This document shows, one piece after another, positions 9,773-20,050 of a DNA stretch of 64,000 bases. Source of the DNA: Gimesia maris (GTDB lineage: Bacteria > Planctomycetota > Planctomycetia > Planctomycetales > Planctomycetaceae); NCBI RefSeq assembly GCF_008298035.1, contig NZ_CP042910.1, positions 2,309,001 through 2,373,000 on the forward strand, written 5' to 3'. A program made the translations under genes and the position numbers. Within the stretch, counting starts at the first letter, position 1. Each line of letters begins with the position of its first letter. The notes beneath the pieces are model-generated. The model did no database searches. It was not told the DNA's origin and saw nothing but the letters and a program-made list of their open reading frames with translations.

Positions 9773-11014
9773 ATGAACGATTGTTGCTATTGCCCTCCAT
9801 ATACCTGCCTGTTCTCTCTCCTGTTAACTCTCTTTTTTGCGGGATGTGAACGTAGTGAATCCGCCCCTGCTTCCAAAGCAGGTGAAACGCTACCGGTCTT
9901 GAATGTGGAGACTCTGGAAGTCGCAGAAGAAAACTGGCCGCGCATCATCCGGAGCCAGGGAAGTCTGTATCCTGATGAAGAAGCCACGCTGGGAATCAAA
10001 GTGGAAGGCCGCGTTTTCAAGGTACATGTCGACCTGGGAGATGTCGTAAAGCCGGGAGATCCGCTGGTCACGGTCTACCAGGATGACTTCAAACTGCGAG
10101 TCAAACAGGCAGAAGCTGAACTATCTCAAGCGCGTTCGGCGGTTGGTTTGAAGCCCGGCGATTCCGTTGAAAATCTGGTTCCGGAAAAATCTCCTCCTGC
10201 CAAAGAACAACAGGCAGAGTGGGATGAAGCGAAAGCCAATCTCGAGCGTGCCCGGGTTCTGTTTAACAAGAAGGTGATGGGACAGGCTGAGTACGATCAA
10301 ATCGTATCACTCGAACGCGTGGCAGCAGCCCGTTACGATTCTGCATTAAATGGTGTTCGTGAAAAGATGGCGAATATCACCGTGCAGCAGGCCCAACTGG
10401 ATTTAGCCCAGGAAGACTTGAATAATACAGTCCTGACAGCCTCCTATACCGCCGTGGTGCAGAAACGACTGGTCGCTCCGGGCAGCTATATCAAAATGGG
10501 TGACCCGCTGCTGGTGCTGGTGCGGATTGATCAATTACGTTATCGGGGGACGGTTCCCGAGCGTTTATCGACGCAACTTAAAGTCGGTCAGCCTGTCGAG
10601 TTGAAGATCGAATCACTCCCGCTGAAGCAGTCTAAAGTGACACGCATCAGTCCCTTTCTGGATCAGATGAGTCGTGCTCTGCTGTTTGAAGCGGTCGTCG
10701 ATAATTCCCAGCGTGCTCTGCGAGCCGGTCTGTTTGCAGAAGGACAGATCATTGTCAATCCCGACCAGAAGGCGATAGTGGTGCCGATGTCAGCTGTGGT
10801 GCAGTTCGCCGGAACAGAGAAAGTCTGGAAAGTCGTGGATGGTAAGGTGAAGATGCAGGAAGTCTTGCTGGGTGAACAGCGAGGCGATCGGATTCGCATT
10901 TTAGAAGGCTTGAAACCGAGAGATCGCATTCTACTGAATGCCCGGGAAGGGCGTCCCGGGGTTCTGGGAGATTCGAAACCACTGCCGACTGAAATACAGA
11001 AAACCCAAATTTAA
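9773..11014 (+). CDS. RND efflux membrane fusion lipoprotein (HlyD/AcrA-like)
   Basis: 413 residues with a lipoprotein signal ending at FFAGC (Cys25). The two halves of the lipoyl/barrel-sandwich domain are visible (VEGRVFKVHVDLGDVVKPGDPL and SYTAVVQKRLVAPGSYIKMGDPL), flanking an alpha-hairpin rich in coiled-coil heptads, followed by the beta-barrel and membrane-proximal domain. It links the inner-membrane pump encoded next to an outer-membrane channel. No outer-membrane TolC-like gene is present here. Confidence 0.93.
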   Translation: MNDCCYCPPYTCLFSLLLTLFFAGCERSESAPASKAGETLPVLNVETLEVAEENWPRIIRSQGSLYPDEEATLGIKVEGRVFKVHVDLGDVVKPGDPLVTVYQDDFKLRVKQAEAELSQARSAVGLKPGDSVENLVPEKSPPAKEQQAEWDEAKANLERARVLFNKKVMGQAEYDQIVSLERVAAARYDSALNGVREKMANITVQQAQLDLAQEDLNNTVLTASYTAVVQKRLVAPGSYIKMGDPLLVLVRIDQLRYRGTVPERLSTQLKVGQPVELKIESLPLKQSKVTRISPFLDQMSRALLFEAVVDNSQRALRAGLFAEGQIIVNPDQKAIVVPMSAVVQFAGTEKVWKVVDGKVKMQEVLLGEQRGDRIRILEGLKPRDRILLNAREGRPGVLGDSKPLPTEIQKTQI

Positions 11015-11061
11015 GATCATTCTGAAAAACGAATTCTGCTTTCGCATAAAGGGAATCGACG

Positions 11062-14000
11062 TTGTACGGCTTAGCGGAAATCTGTGTCAAGAGGCCAGTC
11101 TTCGCCTTGATGCTGATCATGGCATTAGTGGTAGCTGGTCTGGTTGCATTCCCCGAACTGGGCGTCGACCGATTTCCGAATATGGATATGCCTTCGATCT
11201 ATGTACGTACCAATTATCCTGGTGCAGCATCGCAGGAGGTCGAATCCGAGGTCAGTGCGGTCATTGAGGACGCGGTGGCGACAGTAGCCGGCATTGATGA
11301 ACTGCGCTCCATTTCACGCGACGGACGATCGTTTGTGATCATCACGTTCAACCTGAATCGTAATGTGGATGCCGCGACTCAGGATGTACGCGATGCTGTC
11401 TCGGGGGTGATGAATCTACTTCCGCCGAACATCGATCCTCCTATTGTTCAGAAACGGGATCTGGAATCGTCGCCGATTATGACGCTGGCAGTCTCAGGGC
11501 CGCGCACCTCGCGGGAACTGTTTCTGTTTGCAGACCGGTATGTGAAAAATGTGATCGAGTCGTCTCCTGGTGTAGGTGAAGTTCAGATCGCCGGTGCAGC
11601 GGATCGAGCGGTGAAAGTAGATATCGATGCCGATCGGCTGGCCGCCTACCAGATGTCAATCTTACAGGTGCGCGATGCGCTGGTCAGGCAGAATACCGAA
11701 GTGCCCGGCGGCAGGCTGGATCAGGGATTCCGTGAACGCTCATTGCGCACGATGGGCCGCGTTGCTGATTCCGACCAGTTTCCCAATCTAGTTGTAGATA
11801 CTGTCAATGGCACACCGGTTCGGCTGGCGGACCTGGGGACCGTGATCGATGATACAAAAGAAGTCCGCACGATTGCGCGGCTGAATCAGAAACCAGCTGT
11901 CGTATTGGAGATTCAAAAACAATCGGGAGAAAATACCGTGGCGGTCGTGGAAGGCATTAAAAAAATGCTGCCTCGCAGTCAGGAGTTGCTCCCCGACGAT
12001 GTCAAAGTCAGCATTGTTCAAGATCAGTCGCGTTATATTGTTACTGCGTTGCATGAACTGGAACAGCATTTGATCTCGGGCAGTATCTTAGCCTGTATTA
12101 CCGTATTGATCTTCATGCGCTCCTGGCGTTCAACAATAATTGCTTCGGTAGCGATTCCGGCTTCGATTATTTCCACATTCGCTTTTATGAAACTATTCGG
12201 TTTTACGCTGAATAATGTGACCATGCTGGCTCTGGTACTGATGGTAGGCGTGGTCATCGACGATGCGATTGTGGTTCTGGAAAACGTATTTCACTGTATT
12301 GAAGAAAAAGGAATGTCACCGCGTGAAGCGGCGATCATCGGGACGAAAGAAATCGGTCTGGCGGTTCTGGCAACGACGATTTCGCTGGTGATTGTCTTCC
12401 TGCCGGTTTCGTTTCTGTCGAGTGTGACCGGGAGACTGTTATTTCAGTTTGGCGTAACAGCGACCGTTGCGATCCTGGTTTCGATGCTCGTCAGTTTTAC
12501 TTTAACCCCCATGATGTGCAGCAAACTATTGCGTCCTGAAGAACCGAACCCGGATGGGCCGGGGTCACGTTCGGGGTTTTATCATATTATCGAATCGTCC
12601 TATCTCTGGATTCTGAAACTCTCGCTGCGTTTTCGCTGGCTGGTGCTGCTGATTTCGGTGGGGGTGATTTTGAGTAACTACCCGCTGTATCAACTGGTGA
12701 AGCAGGACTATATTCCTCTGAATGTGGATGAATCGGAATTTGAAATTCGACTCGAAGCCCGCCAGGGAGCGACGTTGCAGTCGATGAATCAGGTCATTGA
12801 CCGTGCAGAGGAAGAGCTGATTAATACTGATGGAGTGGAAACACTGCTGCTGACAGTCGGTTCCGGTGGCTTTGGTGATGTAAACCGGGCAAGTATCTTC
12901 GTACGTCTGACCGACAGCGAGCAGCGGACCTTTTCGTTCGGTCGTTTTTTTGGTGGATTGTTACAGGGTGATTTCAATGCCGCGTTCCGAGGAAACTTTA
13001 CGCAGCGTGAAAAGATGGCAGAGGTCAGAAAGAAGCTTAAAACAATTCCGGACATGCGGATTTCCGTACGTAACCTGACATCCCTGCGTCAGGGGGCACC
13101 CGTCGATATTGACTTTTCAATTACGGGACCTGACATCGATGGACTGCTGGACTTCAGTAACAAATTACGCGAAAAAGTAAAAACGATTCCTGGTATCGTC
13201 GACGTGTATTCCACGTTACAGATTGATAATCCGGAACTGCTGGCACGCATTGACCGGGAACGGGCGGCTGCTTTAGGGATTGATGTGCAGGAAATCGCCG
13301 ATACGCTGCGGGTTGCAGTGGGAGGAGATGATCGGGTTTCCCGTTACCGAGATCGGACCGTCGATGATGCTTACGATGTGGAACTGCGTCTGGTCGGACT
13401 GGATCGAGGAGATGTTCAGTCCATTTCACAGTTGTATGTGCGGACGTCACCACAGGCGATCTCAGGTTTATCTTCAGCTACATCTGGAAACGGGTTGGCG
13501 CGAATCGATAACGTCGTGGATTTCGAATTCAATACTGCTGCTTCTCGAATCGACCGTCTGAATCGACAACGCATGATCTCAGTGCGTGCGAACATGGCTT
13601 CCGGCTATGCGCTGGGGGACGGGATCGCTGCCATGAATGCCGCTGCGGAGGAGATTGGTATCCCTGACGGCTATAACACAATGGTGCTGGGTGGTGGTCG
13701 GGAACTGGAGCGAACGCTGGGTGACTTCGGCTGGACCATGGTTCTGTCCTTTATATTCATGTACATCGTCCTGGCGGCACAGTTCGAAAATCTGGTTCAT
13801 CCCCTGGTGATTCTGCTGTCGTTGCCGCTGGCGGTGCCTTTTGGACTATTGAGCCTGCATTGGGGAGGCGAGACACTCAACCTGTATTCCGCGTTGGGGA
13901 TTCTGGTTTTATTTGGCGTGGTGAAAAAGGCCGCCATTCTGCAGATTGACCATACCAATGCACTGCAGTTACAGGGCTTTCCCCGCTACCAGGCCATTCT

Positions 14001-14307
14001 TCAGGCGAACCGGGATCGCCTGAGGCCGATTCTGATGACGACACTTTCATTTGTGGCTGGGCTGATTCCGTTGTTGATTGCCACCGGTCCGGGAGCCGAA
14101 GAACGCCGTTCCATCGCTGTGCTGGCAGTCGGCGGACAGACGCTTTCACTGCTGCTGACACTGCTGGCGATTCCTGTGCTCTACACATTTTTTGATGATC
14201 TGTCGTCATTCTTTACGGGACCGAAAACAGTCGACGGAGAGCAGGCTGTTCTTGATCCTGCGAAAAAAGAAGCGCATGCGATGCAAAAAGAGAATCTCGT
14301 TCGTTAA
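11062..14307 (+). CDS. RND efflux transporter (HAE1/AcrB-like)
   Basis: 1081 residues from a TTG at 11062 with AAGGGA seven bases upstream; no ATG is placed better. The family order is clear: TM1 (ALMLIMALVVAGLVAFPELGVDRFPNMDMP), porter domain, the helix-4 proton relay VGVVIDDAIVVLENVFH with its paired Asp, a large second porter domain, and TM7-12. The helix-10 motif is GVVKKAAILQIDHTN, where most relatives read KN, so Asn is replaced by Ala. It forms a pump with the preceding fusion protein (47-base gap). Substrate unknown. Confidence 0.93.
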   Translation: MYGLAEICVKRPVFALMLIMALVVAGLVAFPELGVDRFPNMDMPSIYVRTNYPGAASQEVESEVSAVIEDAVATVAGIDELRSISRDGRSFVIITFNLNRNVDAATQDVRDAVSGVMNLLPPNIDPPIVQKRDLESSPIMTLAVSGPRTSRELFLFADRYVKNVIESSPGVGEVQIAGAADRAVKVDIDADRLAAYQMSILQVRDALVRQNTEVPGGRLDQGFRERSLRTMGRVADSDQFPNLVVDTVNGTPVRLADLGTVIDDTKEVRTIARLNQKPAVVLEIQKQSGENTVAVVEGIKKMLPRSQELLPDDVKVSIVQDQSRYIVTALHELEQHLISGSILACITVLIFMRSWRSTIIASVAIPASIISTFAFMKLFGFTLNNVTMLALVLMVGVVIDDAIVVLENVFHCIEEKGMSPREAAIIGTKEIGLAVLATTISLVIVFLPVSFLSSVTGRLLFQFGVTATVAILVSMLVSFTLTPMMCSKLLRPEEPNPDGPGSRSGFYHIIESSYLWILKLSLRFRWLVLLISVGVILSNYPLYQLVKQDYIPLNVDESEFEIRLEARQGATLQSMNQVIDRAEEELINTDGVETLLLTVGSGGFGDVNRASIFVRLTDSEQRTFSFGRFFGGLLQGDFNAAFRGNFTQREKMAEVRKKLKTIPDMRISVRNLTSLRQGAPVDIDFSITGPDIDGLLDFSNKLREKVKTIPGIVDVYSTLQIDNPELLARIDRERAAALGIDVQEIADTLRVAVGGDDRVSRYRDRTVDDAYDVELRLVGLDRGDVQSISQLYVRTSPQAISGLSSATSGNGLARIDNVVDFEFNTAASRIDRLNRQRMISVRANMASGYALGDGIAAMNAAAEEIGIPDGYNTMVLGGGRELERTLGDFGWTMVLSFIFMYIVLAAQFENLVHPLVILLSLPLAVPFGLLSLHWGGETLNLYSALGILVLFGVVKKAAILQIDHTNALQLQGFPRYQAILQANRDRLRPILMTTLSFVAGLIPLLIATGPGAEERRSIAVLAVGGQTLSLLLTLLAIPVLYTFFDDLSSFFTGPKTVDGEQAVLDPAKKEAHAMQKENLVR

Positions 14308-14382
14308 AATAACAGTGATTCATTAATGTCTGGCATGCGGTGCCTGATTTCTGCGCTTCTCCTGTTGTAAAGGTCTCTACCC

Positions 14383-15108
14383 GTGAAACCACAATTCCTC
14401 TCTGCCTGCGCTCTTGTACTCTGTCTGACCGTGCCTGTATTTGCTGAAGACCGCGGGAAACTGATTTTTGAAGACGATTTTGAACGCAATGAATCGCAGG
14501 ATATAAAAGATGAAATCGGGAAAGGCTGGGGGACGAACAGTCGAACACGGGCTGCCGGCAATAAGCAGGTCGATCTGAAAAATGGAGCGATGTATATCTA
14601 TATTCACAAAGCTGCGGACCATGCTGTTTCAGTAACACAACCTGCCGAATTTCGGGATGGTTCCGTCGAGCTGCGATTCATGCTGGAAAATGAAAAGGAC
14701 AGCCTGGGACTCAATTTTGCTGATCTGAAATATAAAAAAGTGCATGCAGGTCATCTCTTTATGGCGAAAGTCAGTCCGCGATATGTCGAATTGACCGACC
14801 TTAAAACCGGGAACATGGATTTAAAAACCCGAGAGTTGCGTCTCACGAAAAAGCTGCCACCAGAACTTCAGGAAAAGTTGAAGACCAAACGAAAACGCTT
14901 TCCGGTCAAACTGGAAACCGGCAAATGGTATACGCTGCTGGTGACTGTCAGCGGTGATGAGTTGACTGTTAAAATTGATGGCAGAACCGTTGGATCATTT
15001 TCATCCGCAGGGATGGCACATCCGACCAAACGGTTGCTGCGGCTGGCTGTTCCCCGAAACGCTGTTGTGGATGATGTGAAGATTTATGCGAAATCAACGC
15101 ATGGTTGA
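14383..15108 (+). CDS. Secreted LamG/DUF1080-like protein
   Basis: 241 residues from GTG 14383, with AAAGG nine bases upstream. A signal peptide ends near VPVFAED. The mature part starts KLIFEDDFERNE and contains KLETGKWYTLLVTVSGDELTVKIDGRTVGSF, the pattern of concanavalin-like folds (DUF1080/LamG) common in secreted planctomycete proteins and used in carbohydrate binding or hydrolysis. No catalytic residues can be assigned. The gene stands alone downstream of the RND genes. Confidence 0.75.
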   Translation: MKPQFLSACALVLCLTVPVFAEDRGKLIFEDDFERNESQDIKDEIGKGWGTNSRTRAAGNKQVDLKNGAMYIYIHKAADHAVSVTQPAEFRDGSVELRFMLENEKDSLGLNFADLKYKKVHAGHLFMAKVSPRYVELTDLKTGNMDLKTRELRLTKKLPPELQEKLKTKRKRFPVKLETGKWYTLLVTVSGDELTVKIDGRTVGSFSSAGMAHPTKRLLRLAVPRNAVVDDVKIYAKSTHG

Positions 15109-15204
15109 GCGGCGCGTCCATAATCTTCTTGCACGTGAAGAATGGTAAGGATACCATAATTCTACAAGAACTGATGTTTCCTCAACTTTCAGAAAGGGAC
15201 GAGC

Positions 15205-15546
15205 ATGGCAGCCCGATTTCAGATTCAACAGGCACGAAATGGCAAGTACTACTTTCACCTGCTCGCGAATAATGGTGAAATTATTCTCGCCAGCCAGATG
15301 TATGCATCTAAATCATCGGCGAAGAAGGGAATCCTTTCGGTGCAGTCAAACGCTACTGATCCCAGCCGCTATGAAGCACTGGTCAATAAAGCGGGCGAAC
15401 ATTATTTTGTGCTGAAAGCGAAAAATTCTCTGGTGATCGGGACCAGTGAAGGGTACGCCAATTCGACCGGAATGAAGAATGGAATCAAGTCTGTGTCCCG
15501 GAATGCTCCCAAAGCGATCACGGAAGATATCATCGTCAAGACCTGA
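15205..15546 (+). CDS. YegP-like DUF1508 protein, two tandem repeats
   Basis: 113 residues made of two copies of the short DUF1508 fold: FQIQQARNGKYYFHLLANNGEIIL...YASKSSAKKGILSV and YEALVNKAGEHYFVLKAKNSLVIG...YANSTGMKNGIKSV. The length and duplication match Escherichia coli YegP. The biochemical function of this family is not established. AGAAAGGGACG precedes the ATG. It converges on the porin gene 16 bases away. Confidence 0.9.
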   Translation: MAARFQIQQARNGKYYFHLLANNGEIILASQMYASKSSAKKGILSVQSNATDPSRYEALVNKAGEHYFVLKAKNSLVIGTSEGYANSTGMKNGIKSVSRNAPKAITEDIIVKT

Positions 15547-15562
15547 TTTCACAATTCTGTTT

Positions 15563-17011
15563 TTACAGATCAATCACGGCTCTTAAGCCGACCACGAGCG
15601 CGGTATCGACGGTCTCGTGGGCCGGTCGAATAACCTGCATGTCGGCTGTCAGGTGGAACCATTTATTGACTTCGATATTGTAGAACATTTCCACGCCATA
15701 TCCATCTCCCACGCCTCCCAGAATGGTATTGATAAAGGGAGACAGTCGGTCGCTGGTGGCAGAATAATACCAGCCCACGCCAAACGTATCTGCTTCGCGA
15801 CTGGAAATCGGGCTGTTGCCTCCCACGCCGAAGCTGAGAAACCATTCAATCGGGTTGGTCTCTGCATCCGCAATACCGGCACGGCCGAAGACCCCCCAGC
15901 CTCGCGTAGCATCGCAGGGATCAACGAACAGGTATTGATCGAAGTTCCAATAGAGCGACCATGAATCGGTTTTGCGGCTGATAGGAATATCAGGCAGTAC
16001 AATAAACGGGTCCTGTTCAAGCGCCGCATAATCACGACTGCTCCAACTGGCTCCAAACAGAAAATGGCCGGGGCGGCCAAAGAGATTTGTGGGAAGTCGC
16101 AGTTCGGGAATCACTGATGCACCATTGGCAAACAGCTCTTTGAACCCGCTTGTCCCAGACGTGTCGGTGGAGTTGATGACCGTGAACGTAAAGATCGGCT
16201 CACCTTCCCGCATAATCAGAAAACCCGTTCCCAGTGAAGAGTAAACGATAGTACGCAGACCAATGGGAGTGGCGACAAAAGCGGCATTTGAGAATTGCGT
16301 TTTACCTCGACCGTGTGCAAACGCATTCATGTCTCCATCAAGCGTATCCATTTTACCTGCGAAGACGCCAAATGATTCGGAAAACATCTGAGTAAACAGA
16401 ACGTTGGTCAGGTAGAGTTCTGTGCTGTCGGCGACCGGGAGATCAGCAACCAGGTTTACGGGAATGATGGCGCCTGTCGCATCGGTAATTCCTTCACCGA
16501 AACGGTGTTCTGCGCGGAGTTTTACAAATAATCCCTGTGGTCCGCCAAGTTTTCCCGAATCGAGATTTAACACGTAATCACCGTGCCCGGCATAGCGGAA
16601 ATCCTGTTCTTCACCTCCTGATGCGACCCCCATATAAAACTGGGTCACATCGGCTTCAAAAGTAATGCCTTGTTCGGCCAGATATGGCCTTCGCTGAAAC
16701 AGGTTTTCCGTAAGTGTGGTTTGATTCCAGAAATCAGGACCACTGCATTCACAGCTGGAACATGTCTGCTCATAAGCAGGTTTCTCTACCCGAGGCTCTT
16801 CTGGCAGTGATTCTGGTATCGCGTCGTCGGCAAACGTGCTGCGAGTGGAAATAACAAGACTGACAATGCAGATTGAGCACCAGATCGATTTGAAAATCAG
16901 ACTGGTTCGCAGGTTGTGGAGTTTTTTTTCAAACCTGTGAGCATGGAATATCTCGAAAGGGATCCTCTGAAAAAGCTGGTCCTTTCGGTAATTTTCGTCG
17001 CGAGGCTCCAT
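15563..17011 (-). CDS. Carbohydrate-selective porin (OprB-like)
   Basis: 482 residues. A long N-terminal stretch precedes a hydrophobic signal (SIWCSICIVSLVISTRSTFAD); the next in-frame ATG is too far in, so either the leader is long or a TTG/GTG inside is used. The mature protein has alternating aromatic and polar strands, including DYVLNLDSGKLGGPQGLFVKLRAEHRFGE, VFAGKMDTLDGDMNAFAHGRGKTQFSN and a C-terminus ending DTALVVGLRAVIDL typical of outer-membrane barrels. It probably allows diffusion of sugars through the outer membrane. The region CSSCECSGPDFW near residue 85 is Cys-rich and unusual for a barrel. Confidence 0.82.
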   Translation of the reverse strand: MEPRDENYRKDQLFQRIPFEIFHAHRFEKKLHNLRTSLIFKSIWCSICIVSLVISTRSTFADDAIPESLPEEPRVEKPAYEQTCSSCECSGPDFWNQTTLTENLFQRRPYLAEQGITFEADVTQFYMGVASGGEEQDFRYAGHGDYVLNLDSGKLGGPQGLFVKLRAEHRFGEGITDATGAIIPVNLVADLPVADSTELYLTNVLFTQMFSESFGVFAGKMDTLDGDMNAFAHGRGKTQFSNAAFVATPIGLRTIVYSSLGTGFLIMREGEPIFTFTVINSTDTSGTSGFKELFANGASVIPELRLPTNLFGRPGHFLFGASWSSRDYAALEQDPFIVLPDIPISRKTDSWSLYWNFDQYLFVDPCDATRGWGVFGRAGIADAETNPIEWFLSFGVGGNSPISSREADTFGVGWYYSATSDRLSPFINTILGGVGDGYGVEMFYNIEVNKWFHLTADMQVIRPAHETVDTALVVGLRAVIDL

Positions 17012-17104
17012 CTACTGAATGAATTATCCCTTCAATCAGAATAATCAGAACAAAAGAAAAACGATCTTAACGATTATTCCGGTTAGTGAATGAATTTCGT
17101 TCCA

Positions 17105-18073
17105 TTAAGGCGTGGGATAGATGCGGTTCCAGTCTTTCCGCATATCAATCACGGTCCAGCCTTTCTCCGTTCCCTCGTCAAGGGCTTTGTCGAGTTGGCC
17201 GATGTGCGAGTTGCGGTCGTAGGCGTATTCCCGCTTTGCATCGGTATGGTGGACGAGGGCTTTGAAGGTATTCGGCTTACGGTCCGTCCACTGTAACATC
17301 TGCAGATCGCCGTCCGAGTTCCCGAATGCCATCACCGGTGCACGCCCGATGAAGCGATGGATGCCGACCGGTTTCCCTTCTTTATCATCGATGAAGTCGA
17401 TTTCTGCCAGCCGTTCGAGAACCGGTTTGCCAGCGCGTTTCGCCAGTTTGACTTTAATGCTGCTGCCGATGACCTGTTCGGGGGGGATGCCGTAAACGTC
17501 TTCTGCCCAGACTCGCATAAAATCCACGCCGCCGCCGGAGACAATATAGGTTTTAAATCCGTTTTCACGCAGGTAGTTCAATACTTCGCGCATGGGTTCA
17601 AAGACCAGTTGTGTATATGGAACATTTTTCTGCGGATGGCGGGCAGTTCTGATCCAGTCTCGTACCGTTTTTTCAAATTCATCTGTGGTCATCCCGCTGT
17701 GTGTTACAGCCATGATTTTGAGTAGACCATCTTTGCCGGATGCCGCTGCTGTTTTGAGATCATTTTCCAGAATGGCTTTGAAAGGTTGTTCGTTTTTCCA
17801 TTCCGGATGCTGATCCGCCAGCGCTTTCACTCGATCCAGGGCAAACAGCAGCTGAAAATAAGCCGGTTGTTCAGACCAGAGGGTTCCATCATTGTCGAAG
17901 ACGGCAATGCGATCCTTCGGCGGGACATAGAGCGGACAACCATCATTGGTCGCGCATTTGACGAAATTGAGAATCGCATCTTTAGCAGGTCCGTCGTTCC
18001 AGGAAGGGAGGGGGTCTGCTGCAGATACAACTTGAGTTACAAATAGAAACAGTAAAAGAAATAAGTATCGCAT
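17105..18073 (-). CDS. Secreted HAD-superfamily phosphatase
   Basis: 322 residues from ATG 18073, chosen because it is preceded by GAGGGG eight bases upstream and opens a clean signal peptide (MRYLFLLLFLFVTQVVSAADP). HAD motif I is IAVFDNDGTLWSEQP (nucleophile Asp in DNDGT), motif II is YIVSGGGVDF, Lys in SIKVKLAKR-region and motif IV FGNSDGDLQM. The family hydrolyses phosphomonoesters; export suggests a periplasmic substrate. It is followed on the same strand by nothing close; upstream lies the arylsulfatase gene, 106 bases away, transcribed in the same direction. Confidence 0.88.
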   Translation of the reverse strand: MRYLFLLLFLFVTQVVSAADPLPSWNDGPAKDAILNFVKCATNDGCPLYVPPKDRIAVFDNDGTLWSEQPAYFQLLFALDRVKALADQHPEWKNEQPFKAILENDLKTAAASGKDGLLKIMAVTHSGMTTDEFEKTVRDWIRTARHPQKNVPYTQLVFEPMREVLNYLRENGFKTYIVSGGGVDFMRVWAEDVYGIPPEQVIGSSIKVKLAKRAGKPVLERLAEIDFIDDKEGKPVGIHRFIGRAPVMAFGNSDGDLQMLQWTDRKPNTFKALVHHTDAKREYAYDRNSHIGQLDKALDEGTEKGWTVIDMRKDWNRIYPTP

Positions 18074-18179
18074 GTCAGGAACCCCTCGCCAGGAATTGGG
18101 AAATGCAGTGATAAAAGAACAGACGGTTGAACAGGATTCGCAATTCAACCGTCTGTCTGTTTCATTTCAACCAGTCTGA

Positions 18180-19757
18180 TCACCTGCCGCTGGCGGCGTC
18201 CTCGATCGTCTTTTTAATTTTTTCCAGGTTGAATGAACCCGGAGTCTGACTGGGGGGGTACTCCTGCATGGTCTGCAGGAAATTTGCTGCAATCTGCTGC
18301 ATTGGTACGATGACATACACGCGAGACAGGAACCAGTCGTTGTAAGTGGTTGCGTTGTGTTGTGCTTTTTCAAATGGATCTCTTCTGAGATGAAACAGGA
18401 GAGGCACACGCAACTCGGTAAACGGTTCGCGCCAGACTTCAAACGCCATCCCGCGGTTTTCCAGGAAGACGGCTTTCCAGTCTCCAGCCCGGATCGCGAC
18501 GATTTGGCCGTCATCGTTGACGTACATGAACTCTTTACGCGGCGGGTCTTCCGTTTTTCCCGTAAGGTAATCGAGTTGATTATAGCCGTCGATATAATTG
18601 TGATACTTTCGACCGTTGAGCTCAACGCCTGCTTTCAGTTTGTCTTTAATTTTTGTGTCGCCGGCAACAGCTGCAAAAGTGGGCAGCCAGTCTTCGTGTG
18701 ATACTACTCCATTCAGTGTTTTACCGGCGGGAAAATGATCGGGCCAGCGAACGAAAGCGGGAACACGGTAAGCGCCTTCCCAGTTTGAGTTCTTTTCATT
18801 TCTGAAGGGGGTGGTTCCTGCATCGGGCCATGTATTGTAATGGGGGCCGTTGTCTGTGGAATACATCACCAGCGTATTGTCGGCAATGCCCAGGTCATCC
18901 AGCAGTTTCAGGAGTTCGCCGACCTGCATGTCATGCTCGACCATCCCGTCGTGGTATTCATCGCCGCTGGGACCACTCAGGCCGCGATGTTCTTTTTTGA
19001 CGTGAGTGCGGAAGTGCATGCGCGTTCCATTCCACCAGCAGAAGAAAGGTTTTCCGGCTGCGTTCTGCTCTGTGATGAATTTTTTGGCAGCAGCGACAGT
19101 TTCTTCGTCGATGGTTTCCATGCGTTTTTTGGTCAGTGGACCGGTATCTTCAATTTTCTGGGTTCCATCTTCCAGGGCCCAGGAATGGATCACACCCCGT
19201 GGTCCATACTGTTCCTTGAATGTTTTACCGTTAGGCAATACCAGATCAGCCGGATAGTCTTCGTGTTCGGGTTCCTCTTCTGCATTCAGGTGATACAGAT
19301 TTCCCAGGAATTCATCAAAACCATGTGCTGTCGGGAGGTGTTCATCCCGGTCTCCCTGATGATTTTTACCAAATTGACCGGTGGCATAACCGTTGCTTTT
19401 CAGAACTGTTGCCATGGTAACATCGGTTTTCTGCCAGCCTTCTTTAGCGCCGGGCAGCCCGACTTTGGTCATTCCGGTTCGAACAGGAACGTTCCCCCCA
19501 ATAAACGCAGCACGACCCGCGGTACAACTCTGCTGTCCATAATAGTCGGTGAAGGAAATTCCTTCTTTTGCAATCCGGTCGATGTTGGGGGTTTGATAGC
19601 CCATCATGCCACGATTGTTGTGGCTGATGTTCCAGGTACCAATGTCATCACCCCAGATGACAAGTATATTAGGCTTGTCGGCAGCGGACAGAGTCGCTGT
19701 GCTGCATAATGCCAGCAGCATGATGCATAAAGGGAGCTTGAGTGTGCTGGTTTTCAT
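18180..19757 (-). CDS. Arylsulfatase with formylglycine motif CTAGR
   Basis: 525 residues with a signal peptide (ends TATLSAAD). Metal-binding Asp37-Asp38 are in VIWGDDIG, and the catalytic motif is SCTAGRAAFIGG with Cys78, the residue converted to formylglycine by FGE in C-x-[PA]-x-R proteins. STDNGPHYNTWPDAGTTPFRNEKNSNWEGAYRVP provides the second metal site and substrate Lys. It acts outside the cytoplasm on sulfated organic compounds, most likely polysaccharides in planctomycetes. It could be co-transcribed with the HAD phosphatase gene downstream. Confidence 0.92.
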   Translation of the reverse strand: MKTSTLKLPLCIMLLALCSTATLSAADKPNILVIWGDDIGTWNISHNNRGMMGYQTPNIDRIAKEGISFTDYYGQQSCTAGRAAFIGGNVPVRTGMTKVGLPGAKEGWQKTDVTMATVLKSNGYATGQFGKNHQGDRDEHLPTAHGFDEFLGNLYHLNAEEEPEHEDYPADLVLPNGKTFKEQYGPRGVIHSWALEDGTQKIEDTGPLTKKRMETIDEETVAAAKKFITEQNAAGKPFFCWWNGTRMHFRTHVKKEHRGLSGPSGDEYHDGMVEHDMQVGELLKLLDDLGIADNTLVMYSTDNGPHYNTWPDAGTTPFRNEKNSNWEGAYRVPAFVRWPDHFPAGKTLNGVVSHEDWLPTFAAVAGDTKIKDKLKAGVELNGRKYHNYIDGYNQLDYLTGKTEDPPRKEFMYVNDDGQIVAIRAGDWKAVFLENRGMAFEVWREPFTELRVPLLFHLRRDPFEKAQHNATTYNDWFLSRVYVIVPMQQIAANFLQTMQEYPPSQTPGSFNLEKIKKTIEDAASGR

Positions 19758-20050
19758 GTGAGGTTCCTCAGATACAGAATTGGCGGACAGACCTGGATGG
19801 TCTGAAAATTACAATCTGGCCCGATGTAGTTTTAGTCAGAGGTGATGATTTTGAAATAGATCAAATTTGAGAATTCAAGAAAGATGGATCATTTCGAAAA
19901 CAATTTGATTAAAATCGATGCTAGCAGCTTTTTGAGAGGAATTCCAATTAAAATTGAAAGAAGAATCGATCAACTCTTATGCAGGGCTGAGATGTTTCGA
20001 TTTAGTAAAGAGATCGAATCAGTAGAACTCAGCGTATCTTAATCTTGTTA
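19758..20050. other. Intergenic region upstream of the sulfatase gene
   Basis: AT-rich, with no gene. It should hold the promoter of the minus-strand sulfatase gene; no clear consensus was recognised. Confidence 0.4.
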
